A stretch of DNA of 64,000 bases, taken from NCBI RefSeq assembly GCF_021917145.1, contig NC_061071.1:7086080-7150079 (forward strand). The letters are read 5' to 3'. Both the position numbers and the translations under genes were made by a program. The notes beneath the pieces are model-generated. The model was not told the origin of the DNA and did no database searches. It saw nothing but the letters and a program-made list of their open reading frames with translations. The DNA comes from Hypomesus transpacificus. Taxonomy: Eukaryota > Chordata > Actinopteri > Osmeriformes > Osmeridae. Below are positions 36,142-47,200 of the stretch, piece after piece (positions within the stretch are counted from its first letter, which is position 1; the number at the start of each line of letters is the position of its first letter).

Positions 36142-36275
36142 GTCACAGCTAGGGTGATCACCCGTCCCGCTTTGCGTTGTATCGCACAGCATTTTCAATA
36201 TGCAACGTGCGGGACAAGGGGTGAAAATGCTGTGCGACAACGCAAAGCAGGACGGGTGGTCAGCCTAGTCACAGC
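36142..36275. mobile_element. hAT-like foldback MITE with 8-bp target duplication
   Basis: An element of 118 bp (36150-36267) is flanked on both sides by the 8-bp direct repeat GTCACAGC (36142-36149 and 36268-36275). Its ends are long inverted repeats: TAGGGTGATCACCCGTCCCG on the left, and the complement of CAGGACGGGTGGTCAGCCTA on the right. Pairing continues inward through CTTTGCGTTGT and CGCACAGCATTTTCA, so nearly the whole element folds into one hairpin with a loop of about 26 nt. An 8-bp duplication and TAGGG-type ends suit the hAT superfamily. Confidence 0.7.
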
Positions 36276-36465
36276 ATGAAGCCCATCCAATTTGGACAGG
36301 ACATACACACACATAAAACAAGCAGTCAGTTTTGAGGACTTGGTTCCCCATAGACTCAATGTTAGAGCTAGATATGCTAACTGTTTCTAGCCTGGGGATT
36401 GTTGCATTTAATCAAAATGATCTGGACAGGTGTATGGGTCATGTGATCTGTCTCCTGGGGTCCTG

Positions 36466-36545
36466 GTAGCTTTCTGGATAAGTGCATGTACCATGTAAGC
36501 TGAGGTGTTATTCAGAGGGCTTGGGTTTGAATCCCATGTCTGGCT
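36466..36545 (+). repeat. tRNA-derived SINE-like unit 1
   Basis: TGGTAGCTTTCTGGATAAGTGC resembles a decayed tRNA A box, and GGGTTTGAATCCC about 50 nt later is a good B box. It is a close cousin of the copy at 36645-36725, with a shared middle of the form ATGTACCATGTAAGCTGAGGT. It is a SINE head rather than a tRNA gene. Confidence 0.45.
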
Positions 36546-36644
36546 TCACAGATCTGCTCTGCAGAAACTATCTATGTATTTTGAAACAGCAAACCTTCAA
36601 GACCTTCTCATGTCCACAAATGTTTGTGTCTTGATGGAGCCATG

Positions 36645-36725
36645 GTAGCTCAGTGGTTAAGTGCATGGACCATGTAAACTGAAATCTTATCGAAGGAATG
36701 ATGGGTTCAATCCCCACTCACAGGT
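36645..36725 (+). repeat. tRNA-derived SINE-like unit 2
   Basis: TGGTAGCTCAGTGGTTAAGTGC is a near-perfect A box and GGGTTCAATCCCC a near-perfect B box. The inter-box distance and lack of acceptor-stem pairing rule out a functional tRNA. It is about 180 bp after unit 1 and similar to it. Confidence 0.55.
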
Positions 36726-36979
36726 GACTTCCATGTCCTGGGAACTTTCAGCTGATGTCATATTTACTTGATGGCCACTCCCAAAAGACATTGTTGTGAC
36801 GTAGAACAAGGAGTGAGGCATGCACCAGATACCAAAGGTTATTCATCTTGAATGACGAGTTTCAAATCAATATGCTCGTTTCCATTCCAGTGAAGTACCC
36901 AAGATTGGCCTTTTGATTTTTAAATCGAGCACAGATTCGCAGGCACTTGAGAAACGCCCGGAGAAACATTCTTCAGCGA

Positions 36980-37075
36980 AGGGCTCCTGTGGTGTGGTGG
37001 GTTAACAGTCGCAAATGATGATGGTTAATTGGTGACTTGGAGTTGCGACATTGCTGGTACGATCCCCGCCCGCAG
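36980..37075 (+). repeat. tRNA-derived SINE-like unit 3 (degenerate)
   Basis: TGGTGTGGTGGGTTAACAGTC followed by GGTACGATCCCCGCC resembles A and B boxes. It lies just past the alg11 3' end on the other strand and is more diverged than units 1 and 2. Confidence 0.3.
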
Positions 37076-37324
37076 TTGTCTGGAGTGTCCTGGTGGAAAC
37101 TGGGTAGAATGGGGGCAATTTCTCTGCCCTGACAATTTTGAATATCTACAGCAGGGGTAAAGGGGTGGCTTTCTGGAAAGATCTCCAGTGCGGTGTGCCG
37201 AGGCTGGACAGCAGGCGTGCAACTTCTCTGTCTCCAAAAATGTATTGAAACAACAGGTTTGGACAAGCACACTTCACCATTTGGCCAGAAATTAGTCTCT
37301 CTAGTTCTACATTGATAGTTCATA

Positions 37325-37330
37325 TTTATT
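37325..37330 (-). other. alg11: alg11 polyadenylation signal
   Basis: TTTATT on the plus strand reads AATAAA on the alg11 strand, 73 bp past the stop codon, a normal place for a short 3' UTR. Confidence 0.6.
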
Positions 37331-37402
37331 TGGGCAGTTCCATCAACATAAATGGTCCCTACAGGAGATCCAATAAATTAAGGGTCAAATTGCTTTCATC
37401 CA

Positions 37403-39762
37403 TTATCGTGCCAGATGTAGGCCCATTAGAGGTTCCATGGCGGCCAGGAAGCAGGCCTCAAACTCCTGGTCGGAGAAGCGAGCCGCAGACTGGCGGGCGT
37501 TGCGGCGGATCTCCAGGCGAGCCGAGGGGGCCATTCCCAGGATCGTCGCCATGGCGTCCGCGTAGCTGTCCTCATCGTCGGCCAGGAAGCCTGTCGGTCC
37601 GCCTTCGTGGGGCACCACAATGTCCAGCTTGGGGCCTCCGGACTTGTGCGCTAGGATGACTGTGCCTGCTGCCATACACTCCACAACACCTAGGGAGAAA
37701 GGAGAGGATACAGGCTAAGCAAGTGAAGATCAAGCAATATATGAATATGTAAGTGTCTGTGGCACTGTATCTGATCAATTTAAAGTTTGTTTTGTATTAA
37801 TCATTCATAAATGGCATTTGTATTATTTGTCATAAAAGTCATGTCTCTGCTTCTTCACCTATGCCAAAATGTTCGTTCCACATGGTGTGCAGACCAATGG
37901 TGGCCTCCCCCAACTCTCTCTTCAGCTCCTGAAAGGAAATGTTCAGTTTGAACTCCACCTTGTCTGCGATGCCCAACTCCTGGCACAGCCCCCTCAGCAT
38001 CAGCACCCTATCCTCATCCTCCTCGTTCCGACAGCCACCAATCAGAACCAGCCTCAGCGCCTCCTGCCCCCCAGGCCCCGCCCTCCTTTTCTCCAATAGT
38101 TTCCTATAGGCCCGGATCTGCAACTTATGGTCCTTCTCCGGCCGGAACTGTCCAATAGAAACAATGGAGTGGGACTTCCTGTCTCCTTCCTCCTCCAGTG
38201 GGACATTGAAAAAGGCTTGGACGTCGCAGGGGGGGTAAACCACGCTGGTGCGGTTGGGGGCGCGCCATAGTGCCAGGATATGGTCCAAGGTCCAGGTGGA
38301 GTTGACCATGACCACGTCACTGCAGGAGCCAGCCATCCCATAGAGAAGGGCAAACAGGCAGTAGTAGACCACCTTGACTGCACTCAGGAACAGGTTGTTA
38401 GAGATGAAGTCTGCATTGTTGAACCTGAAGGAGGAATTGAGGAAGAGTTACGGAACAGTCACAATCAACAGAGAGAAAGAGTTCTAATCATGTCAGTGGA
38501 CTCAATCAATTAAGATAGTTATAAGGTCATAAAATAAAATCCTGGTCAGTTCCATTGACCAGGTTGGAAAATTCAATTATAACCAATCATTACCAGTAAT
38601 AAAAATTATATTCCCGCTAGTTTACGGTTCTCAAATGTGGAGAGCATGCTCATGTTTACCTGGGGTTCCTCTCCTGCACCACAGACAGCATGTCTGTGCT
38701 GATAGTGGGATAGTGCACATAGCTGGCCACTCTGCAACCTCCAAGGTAGCGGAACAGGGGCAAGGTGAAGGCATAGCCCATGGAGTCTATGTAGAGGTCA
38801 GGGACAAACTCTGTGAGGGCCTCCCAGCCCAGGAAGATGGAGCCCACGCTCTGTCCAAGCAGGGTGAAGTGGGGGAAAAGGCCGGGCTCCACTAGCAGAC
38901 GGTGCCTCAGGAAAACAAACTGGACCGGTCGTGGAAGCTGGATGTTGAAGCGTCGACGAGCTCCGTCCAGAATCTGATGGCCGGTCACGCCCTGGTCGCC
39001 CGTGTATACCACGAACGACAGGTCTGGATACCTAGGGAGGAAAGGCATGATCATAGAATATATTTGATCATCCATTTTATAGCATGCATTTCCCTATGTC
39101 TATTCCAAATGGGACCTGAACACAAGAGTAGCCTTGCAACATTTCCGGTTCCAAGCCTTGAGACTGCAAGGACTTTAACCTCTACTATTGGATGTTTTAG
39201 TTCTGTAGCAACATACTTTACCTATTCTGCAGCGCTCTTAAGGAGCACCAGAGAACTCTCTCGCCGCCGCCACCAGCATTGCAGTATGGGTGGAAGAAGG
39301 CCACTGTAGGACGTCCATCGCGTGCTATCCTTGCGTTCCTGTTGGCCTGCAGCCAGAAGCGCACACCAACGACGAGTAGAACCAGTGCAGCCGTCAAAAG
39401 TACGCACAGAAACAATAGCGGAAGCAGCAATGACCACAATAACCTGGGGCAATAAAAAGAAACGTGACATATTACACAGTGTATTAAGCTGTTGACAAAC
39501 AAGCTTTGTCTTGCTTGATATCTTACATTTAGCCAAATAAGCGCCTAAACCATAGACTGGCCTAAACAGTTAGCTCGCTACGTTAGCTACTTGTAGGATA
39601 GAGTAGACAAGCAGTGGTAGGGAACAGGAGCAACAAGAAGACCGTTTATATCATGCGATGTTCATACGAACATTGACACTGCAATGCTCATATCATAACT
39701 GGTCTGCTAGTTTACCTTGTTATTTCACATAAGCAGAAAGCCAGATGGTCATGGCCAGACAT
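37403..39762 (-). CDS. alg11: alg11: GDP-mannose:Man3GlcNAc2-PP-dolichol alpha-1,2-mannosyltransferase
   Basis: Adds the fourth and fifth mannoses to the lipid-linked N-glycan precursor on the cytosolic face of the ER. Exons in transcript order: 39762-39716, 39443-39222, 39031-38660, 38424-37859, 37689-37403. All phases close, giving 497 residues (human 492). The start [20 protein letters not shown] leads into a hydrophobic membrane anchor ([20 protein letters not shown]). GT4-family landmarks are [63 protein letters not shown] and the donor-site EX7E motif (EHFGIGVVE, about residues 398-406). The gene is intact. It lies head-to-head with cpb2, 343 bp apart, so the two may share a promoter region. 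Confidence 0.97.
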
Positions 39763-40105
39763 TTTGACAGCCCTAACAACCAAACATAACCTGTGAACTA
39801 TTCTTCTTCTGCGTCTTATCTGTTTTGTTGCTCTGCAGCGCCACCCTGTGTAAAAATGGTAAAGCGAAAAACAATATGTTTTTAAACTGTGCCTGTCTTC
39901 CCCAACTGTCTCTTGACTGCTAATCCCTAAATGTATATCATTTTTGTCCTCTTTTGAAATTACGTATATGACATCAAAGACGTTCTATCGCTTCTCCTAA
40001 AAAAATTAACATTTAACTTTAAGTAAACAAGTCTACCTAAGTCAACACAACTATGTCCCTCCCCCAGATTTCCAACCCCTTGCACAAGTCTTAAACAACC
40101 TAATC
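39763..40105. promoter_or_regulatory. Shared divergent promoter interval of alg11 and cpb2
   Basis: The 343 bp between the two start codons must hold the 5' UTRs and core promoters of both genes, unless cpb2 has distal 5' exons. No clear TATA box or CpG island was seen. One housekeeping and one liver-type secreted gene sharing such a short interval is notable. This is inferred from position only. Confidence 0.45.
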
Positions 40106-42719
40106 ATGAGGGTTCTTCTGATGGTGGTTGTTTTTATGAACTTTGGCATATTCTTTAGGACAGGAAACTGCTCATCTACACAGTAAGTAACAACAGCAAG
40201 TGTCTCTATAACAACTATTGAACCAAGGAAGAGAAAATGCTAAAAAAATATATAATGACGTACAATAGGGAAGACCCATTATTTCAGTACAAATGTAGGC
40301 CTGTCAAGTTGCCTGAACATTGTACACAATGGTAGCTGAAAGCATTGAGTTATAGCCTATTGATGTGTTCTAGGTGATCCGTTTTTTTTTTTTTCACAGT
40401 GACCAGGTTCTCTCAATAACAGTCTCAACGCAAGAGCAAGCAGATGTTGTAAAGAATATATCCAGCCGATATGAGGTATATGTATATATACCAATAAAGT
40501 TATAGCCCCTTTATTAACATCTGCTTACCTTTTCTGTAATTTAACCCATTTGCTTGAGGCCCGTTCATTGTTGGAATTTGGAGTTGTCCTAGTGGAATCA
40601 TTGATATATATTTGTTTATACTTTATTTTGTGTGAAACTCTAGACAGTGTTGTGGCAACCTGCTTCACTTCTGTACATCAAAGCAGACAGCGAGGTCCAC
40701 CTGTTTGTTCCAGCAAATTCCTCCGGGATTGTACAAGACCTTCTCCAAAGACACCATGTAACACATATGTATGTGGATGTACACAGTGATGTTGCATCAT
40801 CTTGAATGACAAATTATTTGCAGTCATTGTCATGATTTTAAATGCACACTCACTTGTATGGTAGCTCAGGTTTTTCTTTGTTTTTTTTAGAGTGTTACTG
40901 ACCAACACAGAGGAACTGATAGAGATGCAAACCAGGAACTCAACAGACCCTCGTAGCAACTGGTCATATTATGAGAAATATCATACTTTGGAAGATGTAT
41001 GGTTCTAAACACAGTTTTAGTACACAGTCTCAGATTAAGATGAATTATTTGGGTAACCAAGGTTTGTGTGAAGTGGACATGCTTTATCCTGTTTAGATCT
41101 ATCACTGGATAAACAAGACCACCCAGGAACACCCAAACATGGTCAAAGCCATACTAATTGGTTCATCATATGAGAAAAGACCACTCTATGTCCTCAAGGT
41201 GCACTGCACATGTTTGCTGCTCATTTCTGTATATGTTGGACTGCACATAATAACATCATTATCATCATCTAGTTTCATTGTTGATTGTTTTCTGTCCAGT
41301 TGTCAGGAGAGGAGAAAGCTGACAAGAAAGCAATGTGGATCGACTGTGGCATTCACGCTAGAGAGTGGATTTCCCCTGCTTTCTGCCTGTGGTTTGTGCA
41401 GCATGTCAGTACACCATGCCCCTCTTACACCACCATATTTGACAAAGAAATCATGGAATATTGCGATCATATACAACACTACAGTCTCCAGTAATCCAGC
41501 ACGCTTTCTTAATGATTCCCTTTCAACAGTGTTTAGATCATTACAAGCAGAATCAAGACATAACCCAAATGTTAAACACACTGGACATCTATATCCTCCC
41601 GGTGATGAATCCTGATGGATACAAATACACATGGACCACGGTAGGTAACGCAGGAAGAGTGTAGGTGTGTGTGTTGTAGTGGTAGGAACTTCAAAGCACA
41701 TCATCCTATGAATACTGTACATGATGTTCATGTTAGTGTTGCCAGAGATATTCGTCAAGATATTGGACTGCTAAGGGATGATGTGCTTCTCACTCTTGTC
41801 AAGATGTTCTCTTTTATCCAACCAGAACCGAATGTGGAGGAAGAATCGTTCCTCGAGGAAGGACATTTATTGCATTGGAACTGACCTCAATCGGAACTTT
41901 GATGCCAACTGGTGCAGTGAGTCGACATTTTAGCAGGGCTGAAGGAAGCTGATTCAAACCATATCCACCCAGGCCTCTTTGAACCTATTCACCATTTATA
42001 ATTATTCATATCAAGTGGTTAGACAGTCTTTTCACCTTTCTCCCCTGCAGCTGAAGGTGCCTCTAACCAACCTTGTGATGAGACCTACTGCGGACAGTTT
42101 CCTGAGTCGGAACCGGAGACACAGGCTGTGGCCAACTTCCTGCGAAGCCACAAGGAGTCTGTGAAGCTCTACTTCAGTATCCACTCCTACTCTCAGATGT
42201 TGCTCTTCCCATATTCCTGCTCTCACGACGAGGCTCAAAACCATGACGAGCTGGTGAGTTTCTGAGGGGACATGCATGGACTGCAAGGATTTAGTTTGAT
42301 TGGCAGGATCCTAATCAGGATCAACCCATTGCTGCATTATTTCTTAACAGCTTGAGCTAACCAGGGAGGCTGCTATGAAAATCAAAAGGTATTACAGGAA
42401 CAACTACAGATATGGTGCAGGAGCAAAAACCATATGTGAGTTTTCCTCTGGAGACAAGAATACACCACACACACCACTCTAGATATAAACTACATAACAA
42501 GCCACAGCCACTGACACGCGTTTTGTTCCAGACCTGGCCCCTGGTGGCTCTGACGACTGGGCTTACAAGCTGGGTATCAGCTATGCTTTCACCTTTGAGC
42601 TCCAGGACACAGGGCGTTATGGATTCCTCCTACCACCATCACTTATCTCTAGGGCCTGCAACGAAGCCCTTGTTGCAATGAAGAGTATCACTAACGGTGT
42701 CATGAAGAAGATACAATGA
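40106..42719 (+). CDS. cpb2: cpb2: carboxypeptidase B2 (TAFI), proenzyme
   Basis: Secreted zinc metallocarboxypeptidase. In mammals its active form removes C-terminal Lys/Arg from fibrin and slows fibrinolysis. Exons: 40106-40182, 40400-40475, 40644-40768, 40891-40996, 41097-41198, 41300-41404, 41530-41640, 41826-41916, 42051-42253, 42351-42435, 42532-42719. The protein is 422 residues (human 423). The start [17 protein letters not shown] is a signal peptide. The propeptide ends at [15 protein letters not shown] with Arg114, the same number as the human activation site. Zinc ligands are H181 and E184 in GIHAREW and H309 in FSIHSYSQ. B-type specificity Asp lies in GGSDDWAY, and the catalytic Glu in [15 protein letters not shown]. 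It fits cpb2 better than cpb1 ([16 protein letters not shown]). The third exon uses donor GTATGT at 40769; the earlier GTAACA would break frame. Confidence 0.93.
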
Positions 42720-42865
42720 AGTCAATCAATGTCTTTATGAGTCTCAGAAAGTCAATTGGGTGTTTTGCTTGAGCAAATCACACTTCTTGTATGGATTGCC
42801 ACCATTTAGCCACTAGGTATGAGTATCATGGCTGAGTGGATACATCTTTAATGTAAGCAAAGCTG

Positions 42866-42871
42866 AATAAA
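42866..42871 (+). other. cpb2: cpb2 polyadenylation signal
   Basis: AATAAA lies 147 bp after the cpb2 stop codon, in GCTGAATAAAGAC. Confidence 0.7.
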
Positions 42872-42931
42872 GACAACTTTTCAACTGGATTGAGCAGGCT
42901 ACATCTACATGCACATTAAGATGCCATAATT

Positions 42932-43898
42932 CAGAGTGAGAAATATTTTAAGATAGACCTGCATGAAAACACTTGATAAGTATATACATATACATATATA
43001 CATAATTTATATATATATTATAAAACAAGAGCTTGGTTTGTTTCCCAGGCGACGTACTGATCAGAATCGTCATAGAAACATAGAAGGCTGGGATGTCATG
43101 AAGCTCTAAACTTTTTGAACATTGGTGCCAACACTGCATTCTACTGTTATTTCGACCAGAATCAAGTGCATACAGTTTAGGCATCTTGAGAAAATGGATC
43201 TTGTTAAAATTGTGATAATTACCGAGAAAATATGAAAATATTGAGGTAAGGATAAGACTAAGTTGCCTAGTACAAGAGGGATGGTTTCTGAATGTTGGTT
43301 CCGTTATTTGTTATGATAAGAATCTGACTTCCATGTATTTGCTACCGACAGAAAACACTTTACCACGTGAAGAAATCTTTTAATATAGACCTGCGTGAAA
43401 ACTATCCAACATATTGCACAATTGATTACCAATGGCGTAATATTTACAACGTGATTTGAGGTGTCAAACGGCAGAACCATAAACCAATGTATTTGGGGAT
43501 TTTTAATGGAAGTGTCGACCAAACTAAATGGATTAGCCAAATGGAAATAATCTACGTTCTACCGTTTCTAACCAATGGCAACGCATTGTAAAAGTCCACA
43601 TTCTGTAATGATTATACGGCTAATTCAGACCAGAAAGTAAATAATAGGTTTACAGATTGGTTTGATTCCCAGGCGGACGTACTGATCAGTTTTTACAGTC
43701 CATGATCAGAATCGTCATAGAAGGCTGATGTCATAAACGTTAAAACTTTTGGAACATTAAATCATGCAAACAAACTGCATTCTACTGTTATTTCGACCAA
43801 TATCAAATGCATACATTCAAGGCCTACCTTTGAGAAAATGAGCTTGTTAAAATTGTGACAATTACCAGGAAGGTGAAAGTATTGAGGTAAGGATAAGA
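42932..43898 (+). repeat. Diverged tandem duplication upstream of coiled-coil gene
   Basis: Two copies share, in the same order, TAGACCTGC.TGAAAAC (42955 and 43390), GACGTACTGATCAG, AATCGTCATAGAA, GCATTCTACTGTTATTTCGACC, GCTTGTTAAAATTGTGA-like sequence and ATTGAGGTAAGGATAAGA (ends 43258 and 43898). The second copy has an extra block at about 43410-43655. Each copy ends TTGAG before GTAAGG, a strong donor, so each may be an alternative first exon with promoter. Confidence 0.65.
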
Positions 43899-44209
43899 CA
43901 CTAATGACTTTGGATGCAGACTAAATTAGTACTACAAGTTCAACTGAAAAAATGTGTAGTAAGATTAAAATCAATAATGTTGTTTATAATTTATTGCCAA
44001 ATTAATGTTAAATTAAAGTTCTTCATGCTCATTTAGCTAACAGAGGTTCAGCAAGCTAATAACTGCAACTTTGATCCACAAAGTGGAACTACTTCCTGCA
44101 TCTTAAAGTTTCCAGTGTTATTATTGTTACCTGAACAACATTCATTTTGTTTTGGCTTTCCTTTGATAAGTGTATCATTTCTTTACAGAGGAGGAATGGC
44201 TTAACAAAC

Positions 44210-47200
44210 ATGCCAAGGAAGATGTGAGTTATTTAAGCATACACAACATCTCTGTGACAATCTAGATTCATTCAGATTTTAGACTCTATCAATCCTTTCT
44301 AGTTAGGATGTTGCCTAGGTGGTTGCCACCATAATTATGTTATTGACCTTGTGTGGATGTGTCTGTTTCTGCTTCTGACAGAGAGAAGGTGACTCTCTAT
44401 CCTGGGGAGTTTCCCAAAGCTCTCTTCGGAAAGAAGGGAAATCGAAAGTAAGTAACCACTAAACAGATATCTTGCTACTGTAAGCATAGCAGCTATTGGT
44501 TCAGGTTTGGGATGTATTGCTCTACATTTAGTGAGGATGACTGAGAAGAACCTGAAAGTCTGGAGGGTTCAGATCAAAGTTAGTCTTAGTTTTAAGCTCA
44601 ACAAAAATACCATAGTAAAGAAAGGCTTAATGATTTAAACAGTCCTTGGAGAAAGCCCCAAGTTCAATGTTGAAGTTAAAAGTATGTAAGGTTTTATAGT
44701 TGGGTCATCCCGAGGATTTCCAGTTAGTATCCTACTTCACAGTAGCTGTACAGGTTATATGTCCAAAAAAAGAAGAATGGACAGTTTGAAATGTTCTAAT
44801 GTGTGTGTGTGTCTCCCCACAGTGCTGGAGGATACTCCTTATTGGGAGCAGGCTCCTATGGAGCATTTCCTTTAGACATGACGATGCTTAACAAACGGTG
44901 AGACGGTGTTGCCTAAACCGGATGGTTGGAACGGCCAAATTCGAGTGCTCTTTTGTATGGAAAGAGTTGGTTTCAAAGAACAGCGTGACAGCGTGATGTG
45001 CTGTTCAGTCTGCTGCGTTTCAGAATGTGAATAGGATCATATGCTGATGATGTGACGTGTGCCCTTTACTGCAGAGGAAAGAGGTTCTCTTTAGGAACGA
45101 TCACCCTGGGGCTCAGTGGCTCTGAGAGTTCCTCTGATGAGAGCACCTCTGATGGAGAGTTATGTCCCTGTAAAGCTCTTGTAGCCACAGTGACGGGCAC
45201 TCAAGTGAACCCGTAAGTCTCCTCTTCACTAGCACAGGCCAACTAAACAATACGTTCTCTACCAAAAAGATTTGTCCCAAAAATATATGCATACATTTTA
45301 TTTTGCTTATTTAGGATTGCTTGACATGGCCGTGGGTTGACCTATAAGGATATTTAACATTTTGTATTTGTTCTCATTCAGCGCCCAGGCCAAAAAGAAG
45401 CCTTCTATATTTGTCCTCGATAAACCGCCAGTGTCCACCAACAATGCTGGTCTAGCCGGACCGGGTGAGATGACAAATGAGGCGATCCAGAGAGAGTTGC
45501 TGGAGCTACGAGAGAGAGACCGGCAGAGAGAGCGGCGGGTTCATCTCTGGGTGGAGAGGGAGAAGCTGCGGAGGGAGGCAAGGGAGGGAAGAGTGAAGGA
45601 ACTGGAGAACCAGGTGGAGGACCAACAGGTTTTCATCGAAGAGCTCCAACAAAAAAACCTTTCACTGATGAAAAGGATTGACAAATTCAAACGGGTAAAA
45701 ACCAAGAACATAGGCAATGTCACTCACTCATCTTCCAGCGCATACCCAAGATATTACGCCCCCCCCCCCCCCCTCCCACCCCAATTATCTTATTGTGCTC
45801 TGGCAGAGTTGCTACAGTATTTGTATCTGGGGTGTAAACACAAAGTTATGGGTCTATATCACAAACCCGTTAGACAGGATTAGTTGGTAGTGGTTTATCT
45901 GTTGCAGAATACTGAAACTAATAGCCCTTTCACACTGACCTCAAATTATGTTAATTACATTTAGTCATTTACCAGACGCTGTAATCCAATGTTCAACAAC
46001 CTTTGTCGGTGACAAGGATTATTTTCAAGAACTAACAGACTGTTCACCATTTGGATGTGAAAGATTACTGTGTCCGCCTTATTTACTGCATAGTAGCAGC
46101 TGTATAGTGACCATCTTTTTGGGACTGACAAAAGCACATGCATACTTAATTCATTTCCAAAACTGAGTTAACACTGATGTTCTTCTATGCTAACTTTTGT
46201 GTTATTTAATTAGCTTGCAAAAACACCTAGAAGAATTGTTGATGGAAAGCCAGTTGAGGATGGAAACCCTGCAGAGTCACAGCACCAAGCAGGAAGACAG
46301 AGAGAAACGTCGGACAGGGAAGAAATGGACAGACGAATGAAAGAGCAGGAGTTCGAAAGACAAAGAGTGCATGAGACGCAGAGAGAGAGGGAAAGGAGGG
46401 AAGAGAAACAGCGGCTGCAAAGACACGCTGGGAGACAAAAGGAGAAGCATAAACCTCTGGACATGGAAAGGGAGGATCTGCAAAGACAACTTGGGGAAGA
46501 GAAGGAGAGGCAGCAAGCACAAGAGCGCCAGGAGGAGGAGGAAAGACAGAAAGAAATCAAAAGGGAGAGGGCGGACGCAAGGCAGAAAGACGATCTCAAG
46601 AGGAAACTTGAAAGACAGAAAAAGATAGACAGTGCCAAACGGGAGATGGATTCTGCTAGGGAAAAGAAAACACTGGAAAGGGAAGTTGAAAGACAAAGAG
46701 AGGCAGAAAGACTGCAAGAATGGGAGCGACAAGAGAAGGAGAGGGCAGGACAGAACGAAATGGAAAGAGAGAGGGCCAAAAGACAAAAAGAGGACCTTCA
46801 GAAGGATATTGAAAAACTTGAAAGAGAAAAAGAAGTCCTGAAGATGGAACTTGAAAAAAGGAGAGAGACAGAGATGAAGCACAAACAGGAGAGAGAAGAG
46901 GAGGAAAAGGAACAGAAAAAGATGGAGCAAAACAATGAGGCGGCGAGACAAAACGAAGAAAGAAAGAGGGAGATTGAGAGATCTGAAGCAAATACCAGAC
47001 AAAGAGAGATTGAGCTGAAAGAAGAACAACTGAAGAGAGAGAGGAAAGATAAAAGACAGAAAGAAAGGGAGATAGCAAAGGAGGAGGCAATACAAAAAGA
47101 GGACCTGGACAGGGAACATGAAAGACTTAAAGAGAATGAGAGACAGAAAGAGGCTGAAAGATGTCAAGAGCAGAAGAGACTAAAGGAGAAGGCAGAGAGA

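Larger units (their letters stand above)
42720..44188. other. cpb2 3' UTR and region upstream of coiled-coil gene
   Basis: The cpb2 polyadenylation signal AATAAA is at 42866-42871. A TATA/AT microsatellite lies near 42985-43020. The rest is occupied by a diverged tandem duplication (about 42932-43258 and 43361-43898) whose copies each end with a possible donor. No coding exon was recognised. Confidence 0.55.

Noticed and set aside
36645-36725. Possible tRNA gene
   Set aside because: A and B boxes are good, but acceptor and anticodon stems do not form; a related copy lies 180 bp away, pointing to a SINE.
40644-40757. Shorter cpb2 exon using donor GTAACA
   Set aside because: It gives phase 0 and an early stop in the next exon; the GTATGT donor 11 bp later restores the conserved propeptide.
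46277-47167. Long minus-strand Phe/Leu/Ser frames opposite the coiled-coil exon
   Set aside because: They are shadows of a purine-rich coding strand, and the plus-strand model closes in phase over eight exons.
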